A stretch of 7,162 nt of DNA from Clostridiales bacterium. GTDB lineage: Bacteria; Bacillota_A; Clostridia; Christensenellales; Aristaeellaceae. Numbering within the stretch: position 1 is the stretch's first letter; each line of letters opens with the position of its first letter. The notes below the pieces were generated by a model that was not told the origin of the DNA, did not search any database, and saw nothing but the letters and a program-made list of their open reading frames with translations. Shown in pieces: positions 5,468 to 7,162 of this stretch. The stretch lies in contig JAAYZL010000062.1 in the NCBI GenBank assembly GCA_012514855.1, positions 1 to 7,162 of the forward strand, given 5' to 3'. A program made the translations under genes and the position numbers.

Positions 5468-5506
5468 GTTGACAGTATATTACCACGGACCCGCGTCCAT
5501 GTCAAC
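5468..5506. promoter_or_regulatory. Inverted repeat framing the ECF gene promoter (candidate operator)
   Basis: GTTGACA (5468-5474) and TGTCAAC (5500-5506) are perfect 7-bp inverted arms whose centres are 32 bp apart, close to three helical turns. One arm is the -35 box; the other covers the predicted transcription start near 5470. This geometry suits a repressor, but binding is inferred only. Confidence 0.4.
5477..5505 (-). promoter_or_regulatory. Predicted sigma-A promoter for the ECF S-component gene
   Basis: On the minus strand a perfect TTGACA (5505-5500) precedes TAATAT (5482-5477, 4 of 6) by 17 nt. The -35 box contains the TGA stop codon of the DUF3842 gene (5504-5502). A start near 5470 gives a leader of about 72 nt that carries both hairpins. 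Confidence 0.65.
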
Positions 5507-5900
5507 CGAGGATTTTTTCGACCGCCTGCCCGACCAACATCGTCGTCGAGAGCTCCGGAACGCCCACGACGAAGTTGTCGCATTGGTTGACCGGGATCAG
5601 CACCTTGCGCGCGCGGCTCTGCGCGACGGCGACGGCCATCGCGGGCGTGACCTCCCCCATCAGCGCGTCCGCGATCACGATGCCCACCGGCCCGGCGATG
5701 ACGTCCGCGGTGCGGGTTGCGACGATCGCGGCGTTTTCGCCGGTCGCGGCGCGCTTCGCGCCGGCCTTCAGCATCGCCGAGGTCGCGAACGCGTTCGTCC
5801 CGACGGCCGTGATCTCCAGCTCCGGAAGCCGCTCGCGGAGCGCCTCGATCAACTGCCGCCCGATGCCGCCCCCCTGCCCGTCCACAATCAATATGTTCAT
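5502..5900 (-). CDS. DUF3842 family protein
   Basis: A 132-residue soluble protein matching the DUF3842 family of Bacillota, whose function is not known to me. It opens with a beta strand and a glycine-rich turn, MNILIVDGQGGGIGRQL (VDGQGGGIG at 6-14), which suggests a Rossmann-like nucleotide-binding fold. Other family blocks are AVGTNAFATSAMLKAGA (32-48), ATGENA (52-57), GPVGIVIADALMGEVTP, and LIPVNQCDNFVVGVPE, which has a single cysteine. Length is normal for the family. The ATG at 5900 has GGGAGG about 5 nt upstream and lies 12 nt after the addA stop, so the two are probably one transcript. The stop codon overlaps the -35 box of the ECF-gene promoter. Ligand, enzyme activity and role are not indicated by the sequence; the glycine loop is the best clue. 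Confidence 0.9.
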   Translation of the reverse strand: MNILIVDGQGGGIGRQLIEALRERLPELEITAVGTNAFATSAMLKAGAKRAATGENAAIVATRTADVIAGPVGIVIADALMGEVTPAMAVAVAQSRARKVLIPVNQCDNFVVGVPELSTTMLVGQAVEKILG

Positions 5901-5912
5901 ATATCCTCCCGA

Positions 5913-7162
5913 TTACAGCAGCATTTCCTCGCCCGCGGCGAGAAGGCACAGGATTCTCTCCTTCACGCGCATGCCGGTGATCCTCTCCAGCGCCAGCGCG
6001 TACACGCCGAGCTGCTTTTCGTAGTGCGCCCGGAGCGCCTCGCGGTCGCGCGCGGAATCGGTCTTGTAGTCGATCAGAACCCACGCCCCGTCCTCGGCGA
6101 AGCACAGGTCGACCGTGCCCTGCACGAGCACGACCTCGCCGCCGAAACGCTCGTGCCGTTCGTCGCCGATCGCCTCGGAGACCTTCATCTCGACGTTGAA
6201 CGGCCACTCGCGCATCACGGTGCCGCTCGCGAGGATTCTCTGCCCGGTGCTCCCCTCGAAGAACCGCGCGATCGCGCCGGGCAGCACCGCCTGTCGCTCG
6301 GAGGCGCTCATGCGGTTCGAGAGCCGCAGTTCGTCGAGTTGACCCTTGATCGCCGCGCGGAGTTCCGAACCCGAGAGACCCCTCAGCGGCTGCAGCGCGA
6401 GCAGTTCCAGCGCGCGGTGATAGGCGCTCCCGCGCTCCGCGCCGGTCAAAGCGCCGCCCTCGCGCAGGAATTCCGGGCGCAATGAAAGCTCCGGAAGCTC
6501 CCGCGGCCCCTCGATCTCGCGCAGCAGCCCGGAAGCGGTCAGCTTCAGCGGCCGCTCGGTGTCCGAGGCATGCGGGTACTGCCAGGCCATCGCGCCGAGC
6601 GTTCGCCCGTCCGGCTCGCCGAATTCGCCCTTAAGCGCCGCCTCGACCAGAGCGCGCGCGCTTTCGGACGCGTCCGCGCTTCCCGAAGGCCGCAGCTCGC
6701 CCGCCGCGCGCACCGCTATCTCGACCGTGGGCCGGTCCTTTTCGTCCTCTGCGAGCACCGCGCCGAGCACGATCTGCAAATGGCTCGTCGCGGTCGACGG
6801 GAGCTTTGCGGACGCTTTGGCGCGCGCGAACGCCTTTTCGACCCCCTTGACGCTGCCGGTCAAAATCAGCCGGTCGCGCGCGCGGGTCATCAGCACGTAC
6901 AGGAGCCTGAGCTCCTCGGCGGCCTCCTCGCGCCGGATGCGCTCGGCGATGGCCGCGTAGGAGAGCGGCACGCGGCGCGTGCGGAGTTCCGGGTCGACGT
7001 ACGCGCAGCCGATCCCGAGGTCGCGGTGCGCGCGCAGCATTTCGTCCGACCGCGCCCCCCGGAACCGCCGCGCGGTCAGCGCGCCGAACACGACCGGGAA
7101 CTCGAGCCCCTTGCTCTTGTGGATCGTCAAAAGCCTGACGACGTCGTCGTTCTCGCCGAGCA
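5913..7162 (-). CDS. addA: AddAB helicase-nuclease subunit A, C-terminal 415 residues (runs off the right edge)
   Basis: AddA is the UvrD-like helicase plus nuclease subunit of AddAB, which resects double-strand breaks for recombination in most Bacillota. Only the C-terminal third is in the window. The frame is open to the edge and begins LGENDDVVRLLTIHKSKGLE, so it is cut by the window and not by mutation. Visible parts, numbered from 7160: helicase motif V TIHKSKGLEF (12-21), motif VI LRLLYVLMTRARDRL (84-98), a less conserved linker, then the RecB-type nuclease domain with GSAYHRA (244-250, H248), EWPF, VQGTVD (346-351, D351), the catalytic IDYKTD (363-368), and EKQLGVYALALERI. The ending VKERILCLLAAGEEMLL is typical of AddA. 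All expected nuclease residues are present, so the domain should be active. RecB is less likely given the ending and the neighbours. addB would be expected upstream, outside the window. Confidence 0.95.
   Translation of the reverse strand, partial: LGENDDVVRLLTIHKSKGLEFPVVFGALTARRFRGARSDEMLRAHRDLGIGCAYVDPELRTRRVPLSYAAIAERIRREEAAEELRLLYVLMTRARDRLILTGSVKGVEKAFARAKASAKLPSTATSHLQIVLGAVLAEDEKDRPTVEIAVRAAGELRPSGSADASESARALVEAALKGEFGEPDGRTLGAMAWQYPHASDTERPLKLTASGLLREIEGPRELPELSLRPEFLREGGALTGAERGSAYHRALELLALQPLRGLSGSELRAAIKGQLDELRLSNRMSASERQAVLPGAIARFFEGSTGQRILASGTVMREWPFNVEMKVSEAIGDERHERFGGEVVLVQGTVDLCFAEDGAWVLIDYKTDSARDREALRAHYEKQLGVYALALERITGMRVKERILCLLAAGEEMLL

Noticed and set aside
4179..5486. 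A 435-codon minus-strand frame across the DMT and ECF genes
   Set aside because: It is a shifted frame of two clearly recognisable membrane proteins and has the charged low-complexity composition of a shadow frame.

Overview
The window reads as chromosomal DNA from a GC-rich member of the Bacillota (class Clostridia). The base composition is high in G+C, yet the gene set is Clostridia-like: the long class II GalT, a galactokinase-family GHMP kinase with an NHTDH motif, AddA rather than RecB, DUF3842, an ECF-type vitamin S component, and GGAGG-type Shine-Dalgarno sites. An uncultured gut lineage such as Christensenellales would fit, but that is a guess. I see no insertion sequence, phage gene, tRNA, rRNA or CRISPR array.

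Layout, left to right. (1) Positions 1-1667, minus strand: a galactokinase-family gene followed after a short gap by an amidohydrolase that leaves the window. (2) Positions 1668-1802: an AT-rich divergent promoter region carrying two sigma-A-like promoters and GGAATT-type inverted repeats. (3) Positions 1803-3302, plus strand: galT, the only plus-strand gene. (4) Positions 3304-3328: a hairpin between convergent genes. (5) Positions 3344-4786, minus strand: an unrecognised small membrane protein with its own promoter, downstream of an EamA/DMT transporter. (6) Positions 4871-5505, minus strand: an ECF S component preceded by a strong promoter and a leader holding a terminator-like hairpin. (7) Positions 5502-7162, minus strand: DUF3842 downstream of the C-terminal part of addA, which enters from beyond the right edge.

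How the genes fit together. galK and galT would supply two Leloir-pathway steps (galactose to galactose-1-phosphate to UDP-galactose) from one divergent control region, although the kinase's sugar-binding motif is altered and its substrate could differ. addA and DUF3842 look co-transcribed. The ECF S component would need an EcfA/A'/T module encoded elsewhere. No regulator lies in the window.

The least expected signals are in the non-coding DNA. One is the ECF-gene leader: a promoter fused to the preceding stop codon, two AGAA-loop hairpins, and a terminator U-tract that runs into the ribosome binding site. Another is the galT promoter, which predicts a transcript starting within the Shine-Dalgarno sequence. 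A third is an 18-bp tandem duplication inside galK. Very long antisense frames over galK and galT are by-products of the GC-rich codons and are not annotated.
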